A DNA stretch of 64,000 nucleotides, taken from DASVWZ01 sp963715675 (GTDB lineage: Bacteria; Acidobacteriota; Terriglobia; Terriglobales; Acidobacteriaceae). The DNA is taken from the NCBI GenBank assembly GCA_963715675.1, contig OY970265.1, positions 1-64,000 of the forward strand, read 5' to 3'. The notes below the pieces were generated by a model. It searched no databases. It was given only the letters and a program-made list of their open reading frames with translations, and was not told where the DNA came from. Shown one piece after another: positions 33,016 through 41,527 of the stretch (position 1 is its first letter; each line of letters begins with the position of its first letter). The position numbers and the translations under genes were made by a program.

Positions 33016-34146
33016 TCATGCCGCTGCAGGGTGCTGGTCGTCTTCCGGCGGTGTCTTGATGTCCTCTATTTTCTGCTTGCGATGGAGGAATACGTAGGCG
33101 CCGAGCAGCGTCATCATCAACAACGCCAAAACCATCATGAGCAGCGCGAAACCAGCCATGCCACGTATCGGACCAACCGTTTCGCGCTCCTCCTGACTGG
33201 CCAGCACAACCCAGGGTAGGCTTGGATAGGCCTCTCGCAACCCGGTATCGGCAAACCCGATTAAGTAGGAATCGCCCTTGGGTAAGGTGGCATAGATGTA
33301 TCCAGCCTCCCGGCCCCGCAAGGTTCCAAGCACGTCCCGGATCGCGGCATATTCCTCGGACTTGATCTTCATGCCGGGAGTTACCCCCGGAGACTGGACT
33401 ACGATCCCGTCGTCGCCCACCAGGAACAGGCGTCCCGTGCGCCCGATCTGCTGCCCGTTCAGTTGCGCGAACAGCGGCGATAAGTCCACAAGGGCAGTGA
33501 CCGCACCAATGAACCGACCTGTTCCTTCCTGCAAGATCGGATAGGCGATGTCGAGGTAGTACAGGCGGTCCTGTTCGTCGTAGCGCAAGTCCGATACATG
33601 AATCGCCCCCTGGCCTTGCGAGTAGAGCAAGCGCCAGTAATCGCGGTCGGTCTGGAAGTAATGCAAGGGCCTGTCGGTTGCGGCGACGGTCGCCCCGCTG
33701 ATGTCCGAGACGGTGATCTTCAGCAGGTTTGCATTGATCTCGCGATCCCGGCGCAACTCGTGCGCCAGGTCGGAAGTCAGAATACTCCGGGACAGAACAT
33801 CGGTTTCGGACGTATTCCATTTATTTTCGATCGCGTCCACTTTGCTGCGAACCGCTTCTTCGCCGAGGTGTTCGTACGGCCGGTCCGCGGAAGTGACGGC
33901 CTGCATAACGCTGGGGCTGTTCGCGATCAACCCTACATCTTTCACCAACTCTCCCGCAAACCTCGAGGTGATTTCTGCTGAGGTTCGGGTGAAGGTTCGG
34001 AAATGATCACCATTCATCTGGCGAACGTAGCTGTCTCCCTGCAAGGCGACATAGAAACCAAAGACCGTCAGGGGAACGAGGATCAGGATGAGCCCTACAA
34101 GAAGCTTTTGGAGGGAAGTGCGAAATTCCAGGAGATCGAGAGGCAT
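33016..34146 (-). CDS. Membrane protein with periplasmic dCache domain and no output domain
   Basis: 376 residues. TM helix 1 (15-33), a periplasmic double-Cache domain (about 40-325; HYFQTDRDYWRLLYSQGQGAIHVSDLRYD, VDLSPLFAQLN, GRLFLVGDDGIVVQSPG), TM helix 2 (about 330-353), then only 20 cytoplasmic residues. Cache sensors are normally joined to kinase, cyclase or chemotaxis modules; none is present, and the gene ends cleanly with no sign of a lost domain. It may signal through a partner protein. Ribosome site aaggagg before the ATG. Confidence 0.85.
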   Translation of the reverse strand: MPLDLLEFRTSLQKLLVGLILILVPLTVFGFYVALQGDSYVRQMNGDHFRTFTRTSAEITSRFAGELVKDVGLIANSPSVMQAVTSADRPYEHLGEEAVRSKVDAIENKWNTSETDVLSRSILTSDLAHELRRDREINANLLKITVSDISGATVAATDRPLHYFQTDRDYWRLLYSQGQGAIHVSDLRYDEQDRLYYLDIAYPILQEGTGRFIGAVTALVDLSPLFAQLNGQQIGRTGRLFLVGDDGIVVQSPGVTPGMKIKSEEYAAIRDVLGTLRGREAGYIYATLPKGDSYLIGFADTGLREAYPSLPWVVLASQEERETVGPIRGMAGFALLMMVLALLMMTLLGAYVFLHRKQKIEDIKTPPEDDQHPAAA

Positions 34147-34572
34147 GGGGAACCTCCTTTTTGCGATCCGGCGGTCGCCGCAGCACGGATCAGCCTGCGG
34201 TCGGCCAGTTTCGGAGCGTAAGCAATTGCAATCTTAGCTTAACCACTGTTGATACCCCTTGTCTGTGATTCACCACACAATTCGTGCCTCTGTCCGTGAT
34301 CTGGGCAAATCTCGCGGGGAGCCGATCACGGAGAGTCAGGCAGGGCACTTCCAGGTGCGGGCGACTATGCAGAAACTGCCAGGTGCAAGCGTTCGACAGC
34401 GGCCAGATGTGTTTCCGTTCGAAAAGGAGTTTATCTGGGCGAATGGTATGGGGTCCACCCACTCTGCGGAGGAGACCCCCAAATGGGCGAAGACTAACGT
34501 TTCCCACGGAAGTTGCCAAAGCAGGTTCCATGGCGATCCCCCAGCCATGACAGACGTCGCGGCAATGCCGGC
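34147..34572. other. Intergenic region
   Basis: 426 bases between the Cache gene and the end of the aminotransferase gene. Open frames on both strands lack ribosome sites and recognisable sequence. Nothing supported. Confidence 0.4.
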
Positions 34573-35769
34573 TCACCCGGGCAAGCGGACGCCATCCAGA
34601 TGCTCGCGTGAACTGCGTCGCGGACGCACCAGCCGCCCCGCCGTCGTGCCAGCCATCACTTTCTTGAATGCAGCTTGGAACTGCTCCATCTCAGGACGGG
34701 TACCGACCGTAATCCGAACCCAGGTCGGCATTACTGGCCATGCGCGCCCGATGACCACATTCTGGTGGGTCATGGCATCGATCACATCTTTCGCAGTCTG
34801 TTTCGTATCCAGCAGGAAGCAGTTCGACTGGGAGCGAATGTAGGTGTATCCGTTGCGGTCCAGCCACTGAAAGGTCTCCTCGCGAACCGCAGCGTTGATG
34901 CGCTTCCGCTCCGGCACCAGCCGGGGATCCTTCAAGCTTGCCATGGCGGCGGCCACCGCGGTTACGGGTTGCGCACTCCAGCCTCCCGTTTCCTGAATCC
35001 TGGACAGCAGATCCGGTCTGGCAATCGCCATTCCGCAGCGCAGCCCCGCCATCCCGTAGATCTTGGAAAACGTCCGCAGCACGACCAGATCCTTGTCTTG
35101 CTTTACCAGATCAATGGCGGACGTGGCGTCGGCAAAGTGGATGTAGGCCTCATCGACCATAATGATCGAGCCTTTCGGCTTGTTCGCCAGCAGATACTCG
35201 ATGTCCTCATGGCTGGTCAGCGTGCCGGTCGGGTTGTTCGGAGTGCAAATGTAAAATAATCCGGCGTCTGGCCCCGCCGCCAGCATTGCCTTCACGTCGT
35301 GCGCGTAGGTTTTTGTCAAACCCACTTTCACGATGCGCGCGCCTGAGACGTTCGCGGAGTGCATGCCGGCTTCGAACGTGGGATCGGCAGTGACATAGCT
35401 TTTCGTCGGAGATGTGTAGGCCAGTACCGTGAAGTGTAAGGGCCCACTCGATCCGGGGAAAATTCTTACGTACTCCGGCTTGACACCCTCCGCCCGAGCC
35501 ACCGTTTCCGCCAGATCGTCAGTCAACTCGAACTGGTAGCGGCCACCCTGCGGGATCATGGCCGAGATCGCCTCCCGCGCCGCGGTACAAGGCCCCAGCG
35601 GGTTCTCGTTCGCGTTGATCAGGACCGTATCTTGGGAGACACTCTTCGCTTGTGCCCACGCCAGCATCGGTTCGGTGACGACCCGAAATGCCGCCGTAGC
35701 CGAGACCGCCGCAGACCAATGCAGAAAAGAGCGTCGGGAAAAGGGAGAGAACTCATCTTGCCTCGGCAT
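34573..35769 (-). CDS. Tat-exported PLP aminotransferase (histidinol-phosphate aminotransferase-like)
   Basis: 398 residues from ATG 35769 (ggaggt upstream). It begins with a twin-arginine signal (FSRRSFLHWSAAVSATAAFRV), then a class I/II aminotransferase: LINANENPLGPCTAAREAI, ICTPNNPTGTLTS, VDEAYIHFAD, the PLP lysine in RTFSKIYGMAGLRCG, and RAWPVMPTWVRITVGTRPEMEQF. The cytoplasmic HisC has no signal, so this enzyme acts in the periplasm with its cofactor pre-bound. The substrate is unknown. A basic C-terminal tail (GRLVRPRRSSREHLDG) follows the domain. Confidence 0.88.
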   Translation of the reverse strand: MPRQDEFSPFSRRSFLHWSAAVSATAAFRVVTEPMLAWAQAKSVSQDTVLINANENPLGPCTAAREAISAMIPQGGRYQFELTDDLAETVARAEGVKPEYVRIFPGSSGPLHFTVLAYTSPTKSYVTADPTFEAGMHSANVSGARIVKVGLTKTYAHDVKAMLAAGPDAGLFYICTPNNPTGTLTSHEDIEYLLANKPKGSIIMVDEAYIHFADATSAIDLVKQDKDLVVLRTFSKIYGMAGLRCGMAIARPDLLSRIQETGGWSAQPVTAVAAAMASLKDPRLVPERKRINAAVREETFQWLDRNGYTYIRSQSNCFLLDTKQTAKDVIDAMTHQNVVIGRAWPVMPTWVRITVGTRPEMEQFQAAFKKVMAGTTAGRLVRPRRSSREHLDGVRLPG

Positions 35770-35804
35770 CACCTGAACCTCCACATCGTTCTTTGGCTGT
35801 CATC

Positions 35805-35960
35805 TTACTGCTTTTTGTGGACTTTCGAAACCTTGTCCCTTGCGATGGCCGCGATAAACGGTGATCCAATGGCCAGTATGCCGAAGATGATCAGCAACGC
35901 TCCCGACACGATCGACCATGTTGAAGCTTGCCGCACGGGGTTTGATGGGGACTGCATCAT
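35805..35960 (-). CDS. Short membrane protein resembling the start of HdeD (DUF308)
   Basis: 51 residues from ATG 35960 with a perfect AGGAGG site. One hydrophobic segment (TWSIVSGALLIIFGILAIGSPFIAAIA) looks like the first helix pair of the HdeD/DUF308 acid-stress family, which normally has six helices. Either a small protein in its own right or a truncated gene; the intact ribosome site favours expression. Confidence 0.5.
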   Translation of the reverse strand: MMQSPSNPVRQASTWSIVSGALLIIFGILAIGSPFIAAIARDKVSKVHKKQ

Positions 35961-36012
35961 ACATACCTCCTGAGAAGATAGTTCTCTTTCTGAATTTCGT
36001 ACTCGGTCCGCG

Positions 36013-36492
36013 TCACTGCTGTTTTTCGGGTGCAGTCTTTTCTGGAACGACGAATGTGACCGTGCCTTTGTCGAGCGTGTGATGATTCGCGTCCTCCAAT
36101 TCAATCAGCACTTTGTGCGGACCCGGCGGAAGCCCCATCAGGATGATCGGGTTCCCACTTGCATCGGCCCACACCCACGGAGCATCGTCGAGTCTCACGT
36201 GAAGGTGTCCGATGCGCGGCGAGACGGAAAGGGCATCGGGGCCGAACACCGGCACAAAGTGTACGTTCTGAGCACAATACTGGATAATCACCACCCCGCG
36301 GGAGCCGAGCGGTCCGGCCAGCGGAGGATCGATTACGATCTTGGCTGGGGGCTCATTGCCGCCGCCGAGCGGGATCACCTGGGTGAGTCGACAAGCGTCC
36401 GTTGCGTTTTGTGCCACAGCGGTGACTGTGCACAACAACATGGCAGCGATCGTTGTCGAAAAGATCCACTTGACTAAGCTGTTGTATTCCAT
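36013..36492 (-). CDS. Exported DUF6130-like protein
   Basis: 159 residues with signal peptide (IFSTTIAAMLLCTVTAVAQ). The mature part is an all-beta domain (IVIDPPLAGPLGSRGVVIIQYCAQNVHFVPVFGPDALSVSPRIGHLHVRLDDAPWVWADASGNPIILMGLPPGPHKVLIELEDANH), a pattern I associate with DUF6130. Role unknown; the GHLH..PHKV histidines might bind metal. The shared regulatory box at 36708 reads towards this gene from 215 bases upstream. Confidence 0.7.
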   Translation of the reverse strand: MEYNSLVKWIFSTTIAAMLLCTVTAVAQNATDACRLTQVIPLGGGNEPPAKIVIDPPLAGPLGSRGVVIIQYCAQNVHFVPVFGPDALSVSPRIGHLHVRLDDAPWVWADASGNPIILMGLPPGPHKVLIELEDANHHTLDKGTVTFVVPEKTAPEKQQ

Positions 36493-36707
36493 TGCTTTGT
36501 CCCACTTTAAGGCACTGCCCCTTAGGCAATTCTGCTAAGGCCAGCGTCGTTCGATAACCACCGCTGTCGGCAATGGTTTTGGCGAAGACCCTGCGATGCA
36601 CCCGTGATGATCGCAGTTTTCTCGTCTGCCATAATTACCTTGGTTCTTGAGAGCTTCGGGTCCAATTCCACAGTTGCCATTAGGCCAGAAGAGATCGGAA
36701 CGAGTCT

Positions 36708-36740
36708 ATTGGACGATGGTATTGATCGATACCTTGGGAT
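36708..36740 (-). promoter_or_regulatory. Shared dyad box, copy 1
   Basis: On the plus strand ATTGGACGATGGTATTG, then ATCG, then ATACCTTGG. One of six related copies in 36-52 kb. Core dyad GGTAT/ATACC. In the reading direction of the DUF6130 gene it lies 215 bases before the start. Confidence 0.62.
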
Positions 36741-37066
36741 CAGTCGCTTCCTCGCTCGAATGATTTGTTGCTACGTGAGACGCGCTGGCGTTTATATCCG
36801 CCGAACCGATACGAACGTCTAATTGCGCAGTCGCGTGGAGCAGTGCATCTTCGTGTTGAGGAGTGGTGCCGGGAAAGTACGTGAGTGCGGTGGCCTTATT
36901 TGGACGGCACTCTCTCCGCGGCCTCGGAACACTGGAACCCTTGCAGGGAGTCCGGCGCCGGTCGCGACAGCGAGCCTGACCGAAAACTGGATCAACGGAT
37001 AGTCGGTCGCAGTCACGACTCTACAAACCACAAACTCGTCCATCGCAACAGATAAGGAGAAAAGCA

Positions 37067-37945
37067 ATGCCCTACGTTACAGTCGGAAAAGAAAATTCAG
37101 GCAACATCGACCTTTACTACGAAGACCATGGCTCGGGCCAACCGATTGTTCTGATCCACGGATACCCATTGAGCGGAGCTTCCTGGGAGAAGCAAGTCCC
37201 CGTTCTGCTGGAAGCAGGTTACAGGGTCATTACCTACGACCGCAGGGGCTTCGGCAAGTCCAGCCAGCCGACCGCAGGCTACAACTACGACACGTTCGCA
37301 GAGGACCTTCACAAGGTGATCACCCACCTCAAGCTGCACGATTTCACATTGGCCGGATTTTCGATGGGCGGAGGCGAGGTGGCACGCTACATCAGGAAAT
37401 ACGGCTCCAAGAGCGTGAGCAAAGCCGTCATTATCTCTGGTGTACCGCCGTACCTGCTCAAGACAGGCGATAATCCCGAAGGCCTGGATGCCAGTATATT
37501 TGCCGCCAGCGAGAAAGCTGTGGCTGCTGACCGCTACGCGTTCTTCACTGGTTTCTTCAAGGATTTCTACAACACGGACTTGCTGCTCGGTAAGCGTGTC
37601 AGCGAACAAGCTGTCCAATCTAGCTGGAACGTTGCGGCCAGCGCCTCCGCCACCGCCAGCCTGGCCTGTATCCCAACTTGGCACGAGGACTTCCGCGATG
37701 ATCTGGCCCGCATCGATGTGCCCACCCTGGTGATTCACGGGGATGCCGACCGCATTCTTCCCATCGCGTCTGCGGGACTGCGCACCGCCAAGCTCATCAA
37801 AGGGGCGCGCCTGCTGGTCGTGAAGGACGGCCCACACTGCGTCCCGTGGACACACGCAGAAGAAGTCAATGCCGAGTTGCTAAGCTTCCTGGGCGGGAAG
37901 GCAAGCAAGGCGCAGAAGGAGGCTGCCCGGGCAACCACTTCGTAA
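37067..37945 (+). CDS. Alpha/beta hydrolase, cofactor-free (non-haem) chloroperoxidase type
   Basis: 292 residues, ribosome site aaggag. Serine hydrolase fold with triad S99 (GFSMGGG), D228 (HGDADRILP) and H257 (DGPHCVPW); oxyanion motif LIHGYPLSGASW and YDRRGFGKSSQP are typical of the bacterial perhydrolase/chloroperoxidase group, which forms peracids or hydrolyses esters. A 20-residue Lys/Ala-rich tail follows the domain. Single gene in the detoxification region. Confidence 0.9.
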   Translation: MPYVTVGKENSGNIDLYYEDHGSGQPIVLIHGYPLSGASWEKQVPVLLEAGYRVITYDRRGFGKSSQPTAGYNYDTFAEDLHKVITHLKLHDFTLAGFSMGGGEVARYIRKYGSKSVSKAVIISGVPPYLLKTGDNPEGLDASIFAASEKAVAADRYAFFTGFFKDFYNTDLLLGKRVSEQAVQSSWNVAASASATASLACIPTWHEDFRDDLARIDVPTLVIHGDADRILPIASAGLRTAKLIKGARLLVVKDGPHCVPWTHAEEVNAELLSFLGGKASKAQKEAARATTS

Positions 37946-38136
37946 GGCGGCCGTGATTTCGTTGGGGAGCTTTTGATACCTGGGAAGTGCGAGAATTCGT
38001 TTGCGTGGACTGGCAACGGACCCAGTCCGGCCGAAGTGGCTGTTTCTTTCCTGCAATAATCGAAGCCGCCTTTACACTGGCCTGCTTGTTTCACCCGTGG
38101 AAATGCCTTTTCGATCGCCAGCAGCGTAGGCGGAAC

Positions 38137-38421
38137 TCACGCCTGCTTCCTATCTAGTTCTACGCACGTAGCGAGCGCGACAGTTAGCCGACTTGCCACT
38201 CGAGCCGAAGCCGCTACTGTGACTGCCCGCCAATCTCGACTCCTGGATCGAGGCGGGCTATCCACCAACTCGGCCTCGTCAAGCCAGTCATCGGCGGAGA
38301 GCCGAGCCTGTTCCGGGCCAAATAGCTCCTTCACGGCGCCGATGAATGAGGCTAACTCGCGCTCCGCTAGGTGTATCTGGCCTGCATAAGTCGAATAGTC
38401 AAACGATTCATCCGAGCTCAT
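38137..38421 (-). CDS. Small acidic hypothetical protein
   Basis: 94 residues from ATG 38421 with an excellent AAGGAGGAG site. N-terminal half acidic and helical (SFDYSTYAGQIHLAERELASFIGAVKELFGPEQARLSADDWLDEAEL), C-terminal half Arg/Ala-rich. Preceded at 86 bases by one of the shared dyad boxes. Family not recognised. Confidence 0.6.
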   Translation of the reverse strand: MSSDESFDYSTYAGQIHLAERELASFIGAVKELFGPEQARLSADDWLDEAELVDSPPRSRSRDWRAVTVAASARVASRLTVALATCVELDRKQA

Positions 38422-38507
38422 TGAATTCTCCTCCTTTTCTCCCTGTGTCGTGCAATCCGACTGCTCGGCTGCGACAAGCGCACCAAACTGAAGTAGTAGA
38501 GGCAAAA

Positions 38508-38535
38508 CAATTTGGACGGTAGTATTGTCCGTTGC
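38508..38535 (-). promoter_or_regulatory. Shared dyad box, copy 6 (divergent)
   Basis: Plus strand CAATTTGGACGGTAGTATTG followed by TCCGTTGC. The left half matches the other copies with one insertion; the ATACC half is not conserved. It lies between the P460 stop and the 94-residue gene, in the same orientation towards the latter. Confidence 0.42.
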
Positions 38536-38536
38536 A

Positions 38537-39058
38537 TCAGGGTGCGTATTGGGTGAAGACAAAGTCGCGAGCTTTGGCAGGCTCGTGGCAGGGAAAGCAG
38601 GTTTTGAGCAGCGCCTCGTCGGAAGGTTTGCCGTCTTTGAATTGAGCAAACCCCCAGCCTCCGGTCGCGGCATATTTTTTCGAGTCCTTGACCATAAACT
38701 GAACGTTCGTGGCGGGTCCGGGCACGAACGATTGGGCGCGGCCAAAGACTTTGTTGTTTTCCTCAGACGGAACGTAACTCCAGGCCAGCCTGGCAATCAT
38801 GGCCCCGTCCGGGAACGGAAGCTTTCCCTCCCGGTAGGCCTTGATCGCTACATCGTTGCCGAGAAGGGCGCGCAGATCGTTGAGGTTCCCTTCTTCGTGG
38901 GCCACAGAGATCAGCTTCCAGTCGCGGTATCCGGGAGGAATCTTGATTCCGAAGATTGGATCAGCCTGTTCATCCGAGCGTCCAGAGGCGTGGGCCATGT
39001 AGACGGCCACACCGGCCACCGCTACAACTGCAACCAACAGGTAAGCGACCCCTTTCAT
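38537..39058 (-). CDS. Cytochrome P460-family c-type haem protein
   Basis: 173 residues with an N-terminal hydrophobic signal (GVAYLLVAVVAVAGVAVYMA) and site aaggag. P460 pattern: PPGYRDWKLISVAHEE, LRALLGNDVAIKAYREGKLPFPDGAMIARLAWSYVPSEENNKVFG and the C-terminal haem motif KTCFPCHEPAKARDFVFTQYAP (CXXCH). Periplasmic. Family members oxidise hydroxylamine or bind NO/cytochrome c-type electrons; many, like this one, are uncharacterised. A second member lies at 51239. Confidence 0.88.
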   Translation of the reverse strand: MKGVAYLLVAVVAVAGVAVYMAHASGRSDEQADPIFGIKIPPGYRDWKLISVAHEEGNLNDLRALLGNDVAIKAYREGKLPFPDGAMIARLAWSYVPSEENNKVFGRAQSFVPGPATNVQFMVKDSKKYAATGGWGFAQFKDGKPSDEALLKTCFPCHEPAKARDFVFTQYAP

Positions 39059-39167
39059 ACGATGTGCTCCTTTCCAAAATGCTGCCCGCCAGAGAAACCT
39101 CGGTCATCTTGGCCGGCCTAACCGACACCGAGGACGACTCGATGCCGGCATCGATCGAAATAGGAAC

Positions 39168-39857
39168 CTAAGCAGCCTTCTTTGCGGCGAGTAAGTTGAT
39201 AACGTTCTGCGCCGCGATGGTCGAAGACGCCGGGTTCTGTCCGGTGATGAGACGGCCATCAACGACTGAAAACGGTTGCCAGTCAGCCTTCTTCTCAAAG
39301 ATGGCCCCCAGCCGCATCAACTCATCCTCGACGAGAAATGGGACAACGTGGGTGAGGTGCATCTCTTCCTCCTCGCCACTGGTAAACCCAGTCACGTGTT
39401 TTCCTTTCACGAGCGGCGCGCCCTGGTAGGTGACGTGACGAAGCACGCCGGGCGAATGGCAGACAAGAGCTATCGGCGTCCCAGAATTGTAGAAGGACTC
39501 GAGCAGAGCGATGGAAACGGGGCTTTCTGCGAGGTCCCACATCGGGCCGTGCCCTCCCACGTAGAAGATCGTGTCGAAATCTTCCGATTTCATGTCGGCA
39601 AGCTTCGCCGCCTGGGAAAGCGCCTTCTGTGCCGACAGGTCCTGCTTGAACCGCGTCTGGGCGGGCGTTTGACTTTCTGGTAAATCGCTCTTCGGATCGA
39701 GGGGTGGTTGCCCGCCGTTTGGAGAATCGAGGGTCAGCTGCACCCCGGCATCGCGGAAAACAAAGTAAGGAGCTGCGAATTCTTCAAGCCAGAAGCCGGT
39801 CTTGAGGCCGGTGTTGCCGGGTACATCGTGCGAGGTGAGCACCATCAATATTTTCAT
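39168..39857 (-). CDS. DJ-1/PfpI (Hsp31-like) protein 1
   Basis: 229 residues, start site aaggaac. Type 1 glutamine-amidotransferase-like fold with the nucleophile Cys in IALVCHSPGVLRHV, the Asp/His partner region FYVGGHGPMWDL, and the DSPNGGQPPLDPKS segment typical of the Hsp31/glyoxalase III branch. Such proteins detoxify methylglyoxal or act as chaperones. A shared dyad box lies 83 bases upstream. Paralogue of 48259. Confidence 0.9.
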   Translation of the reverse strand: MKILMVLTSHDVPGNTGLKTGFWLEEFAAPYFVFRDAGVQLTLDSPNGGQPPLDPKSDLPESQTPAQTRFKQDLSAQKALSQAAKLADMKSEDFDTIFYVGGHGPMWDLAESPVSIALLESFYNSGTPIALVCHSPGVLRHVTYQGAPLVKGKHVTGFTSGEEEEMHLTHVVPFLVEDELMRLGAIFEKKADWQPFSVVDGRLITGQNPASSTIAAQNVINLLAAKKAA

Positions 39858-39939
39858 GTTCCTTCTCGTGTTTCCGGTGTGAGGATTCCGATTGAACCCG
39901 GTCGACGCGAGTGATCAGAACAGAAGCTCGGGAGATGAA

Positions 39940-39972
39940 CAATTGGACGATGGTATTGGCGATACTTTGGTA
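39940..39972 (-). promoter_or_regulatory. Shared dyad box, copy 2
   Basis: Plus strand CAATTGGACGATGGTATTG, then GCG, then ATACTTTGGTA. In the direction of the DJ-1/PfpI gene it ends 83 bases before the start codon. The response-regulator gene on the other side starts 225 bases away. Confidence 0.66.
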
Positions 39973-40196
39973 GGGGTAGATACAGTTCGCGCTACCTGCC
40001 GGGCGGAGAGGCCATTCCGAGAGCAGAATCTCGCGCACCTATGTGTTGCGAAACGCTACACAATCCTTATCTTGTTGATTTTTATTGGGTTGTCGTTCTA
40101 GAATTCCCACAAATGGGGGGCGACCTCAGTCAAGTGTGCACTTGTGAAGGATGAGTTTATGTGCGCTCGCTTGGCGATGAAATGGGGTAACCGCAA

Positions 40197-40832
40197 ATGT
40201 CGCAAGTCACACCAATCGTCTTCGTTGTCGATGACGACGTCTCCGTACGCGAGTCGCTGGAATTGTTGGTCCAGTGTGAAGGCTGGCGGCCGGAGACTTT
40301 CGCGTCCGCGCAAGAATTCCTCGACTACCCACGCGTTCTCGTTCCCAATTGCCTCGTACTCGATGTTTCTCTTCCGGGACTCAATGGTCTAGGTCTCCAA
40401 AGGCTTGTCGCCGACGAACGGACGGATATGCCGATCATCTTCATCACGGGCCACGGCGATGTGCCCATGACGGTCCAGGCCATGAAGGCGGGGGCTGTCG
40501 AGTTCCTGACGAAGCCGTTCGATGATGACGTACTGCTGACCGCCATCCGGGCGGCCCTCGAACGTAGCCGAGTTGCCCTTAGCCTGGAGGCGGAGATGCG
40601 GGTGCTGCGGGACCGTTACGCGTCGCTTTCGCAACGCGAACGGCAGGTCATGTTTTTGGTGGTCTCCGGCCTGTTGAATAAACAAGTCGCTGGCGAACTC
40701 GGTATCAGCGAAATCACGGTGAAGGCACACCGGGGCAAGGTGATGCAGAAGATGAAGGCTGACTCTCTTGCCGACCTGGTGAAAATGGCCGCGAGACTCC
40801 GCCTCGCGCCATTGGCGATAACAGCGGCGTAG
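40197..40832 (+). CDS. FixJ/NarL-family response regulator
   Basis: 211 residues. Receiver domain about 1-122 (VFVVDDDVSVRESLELLV; acceptor Asp in CLVLDVSLPGLNG; Lys in FLTKPFDDDVLL) and LuxR-type helix-turn-helix about 140-205 (LSQRERQVMFLVVSGLLNKQVAGELGISEITVKAHRGKVMQKM). First gene of a four-gene plus-strand signalling cluster (regulator, MEDS protein, kinase, second receiver). Confidence 0.92.
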   Translation: MSQVTPIVFVVDDDVSVRESLELLVQCEGWRPETFASAQEFLDYPRVLVPNCLVLDVSLPGLNGLGLQRLVADERTDMPIIFITGHGDVPMTVQAMKAGAVEFLTKPFDDDVLLTAIRAALERSRVALSLEAEMRVLRDRYASLSQRERQVMFLVVSGLLNKQVAGELGISEITVKAHRGKVMQKMKADSLADLVKMAARLRLAPLAITAA

Positions 40833-40869
40833 CGGCCATATGCAGCAGACCCTGTCGGAGGAGAACACG

Positions 40870-41526
40870 ATGAAAAGCACGACAAAACCGATTTCCCTTG
40901 CTGGCTCCCAGCTCGGCGAAGTACGTCATGTATGCGCATTTTTCAATAGCGACGAGGAAGAGTATCGCGTGCTGCTGCCGTTCATTAAGGAAGGGTTCGA
41001 GTGTGGCGACAAAGCGGTTCACGTCGTGAATCCAGGTCAACGTCGCGACCATCTGCAACGGGTGGCCGCAGTCGGAGTCGACCCGGAGGCCGCTGAACAG
41101 AGAGGGCAGTTGGAGGTTCGGATCAACACCGAAGCTTACATTCGAGACGGCCGTTTCGATCAGGATCGAATGCTGGCAGCCTTCGAGCAGATGGCCAGCG
41201 GCAATGCCAAGGGAGGATTCCCACTGAGCCGCATTTGCTGCCGGATGGATTGGGCCATCGAAGATCGATCCTATATCGACGATCTGGTTGAATTCGAATC
41301 GCGCGTGAATGATGTGTGGCGTAGGCACGACGACGCCGTGATCTGCACCTACCAACTCAGCAAATTCGGCGGCGACACGGTGATCGACATCATGCGGACG
41401 CATCCGATGATCATCATCGGTGGCCTTTTGCACCGGAACCCGTTTTACGTACCGCCCGAGGAATTCCTGCGCGAGGTTCGCAACCGTAAGTCTATGCGCC
41501 CGTCCTCGTCCACTACGGCTGCCTGA
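40870..41526 (+). CDS. MEDS-domain (DcmR-like sensory) protein
   Basis: 218 residues from ATG 40870 (ggaggag). The MEDS domain, named for methanogen/methylotroph DcmR sensory proteins, spans most of the protein: HVCAFFNSDEEEYRVLLPFIKEGFECGDKAVHVVNP, INTEAYIRDGRFDQDRMLAAFEQM and ICTYQLSKFGGDTVIDIMRTHPMIIIGG. The domain is thought to bind small molecules or modulate kinases. It ends one base before the kinase ATG, so the two are coupled and probably interact. Confidence 0.88.
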   Translation: MKSTTKPISLAGSQLGEVRHVCAFFNSDEEEYRVLLPFIKEGFECGDKAVHVVNPGQRRDHLQRVAAVGVDPEAAEQRGQLEVRINTEAYIRDGRFDQDRMLAAFEQMASGNAKGGFPLSRICCRMDWAIEDRSYIDDLVEFESRVNDVWRRHDDAVICTYQLSKFGGDTVIDIMRTHPMIIIGGLLHRNPFYVPPEEFLREVRNRKSMRPSSSTTAA

Positions 41527-41527
41527 T

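Noticed and set aside
36604..36822. Open plus-strand frame of 72 codons
   Set aside because: It spans the dyad box, has no ribosome site and no protein-like pattern.
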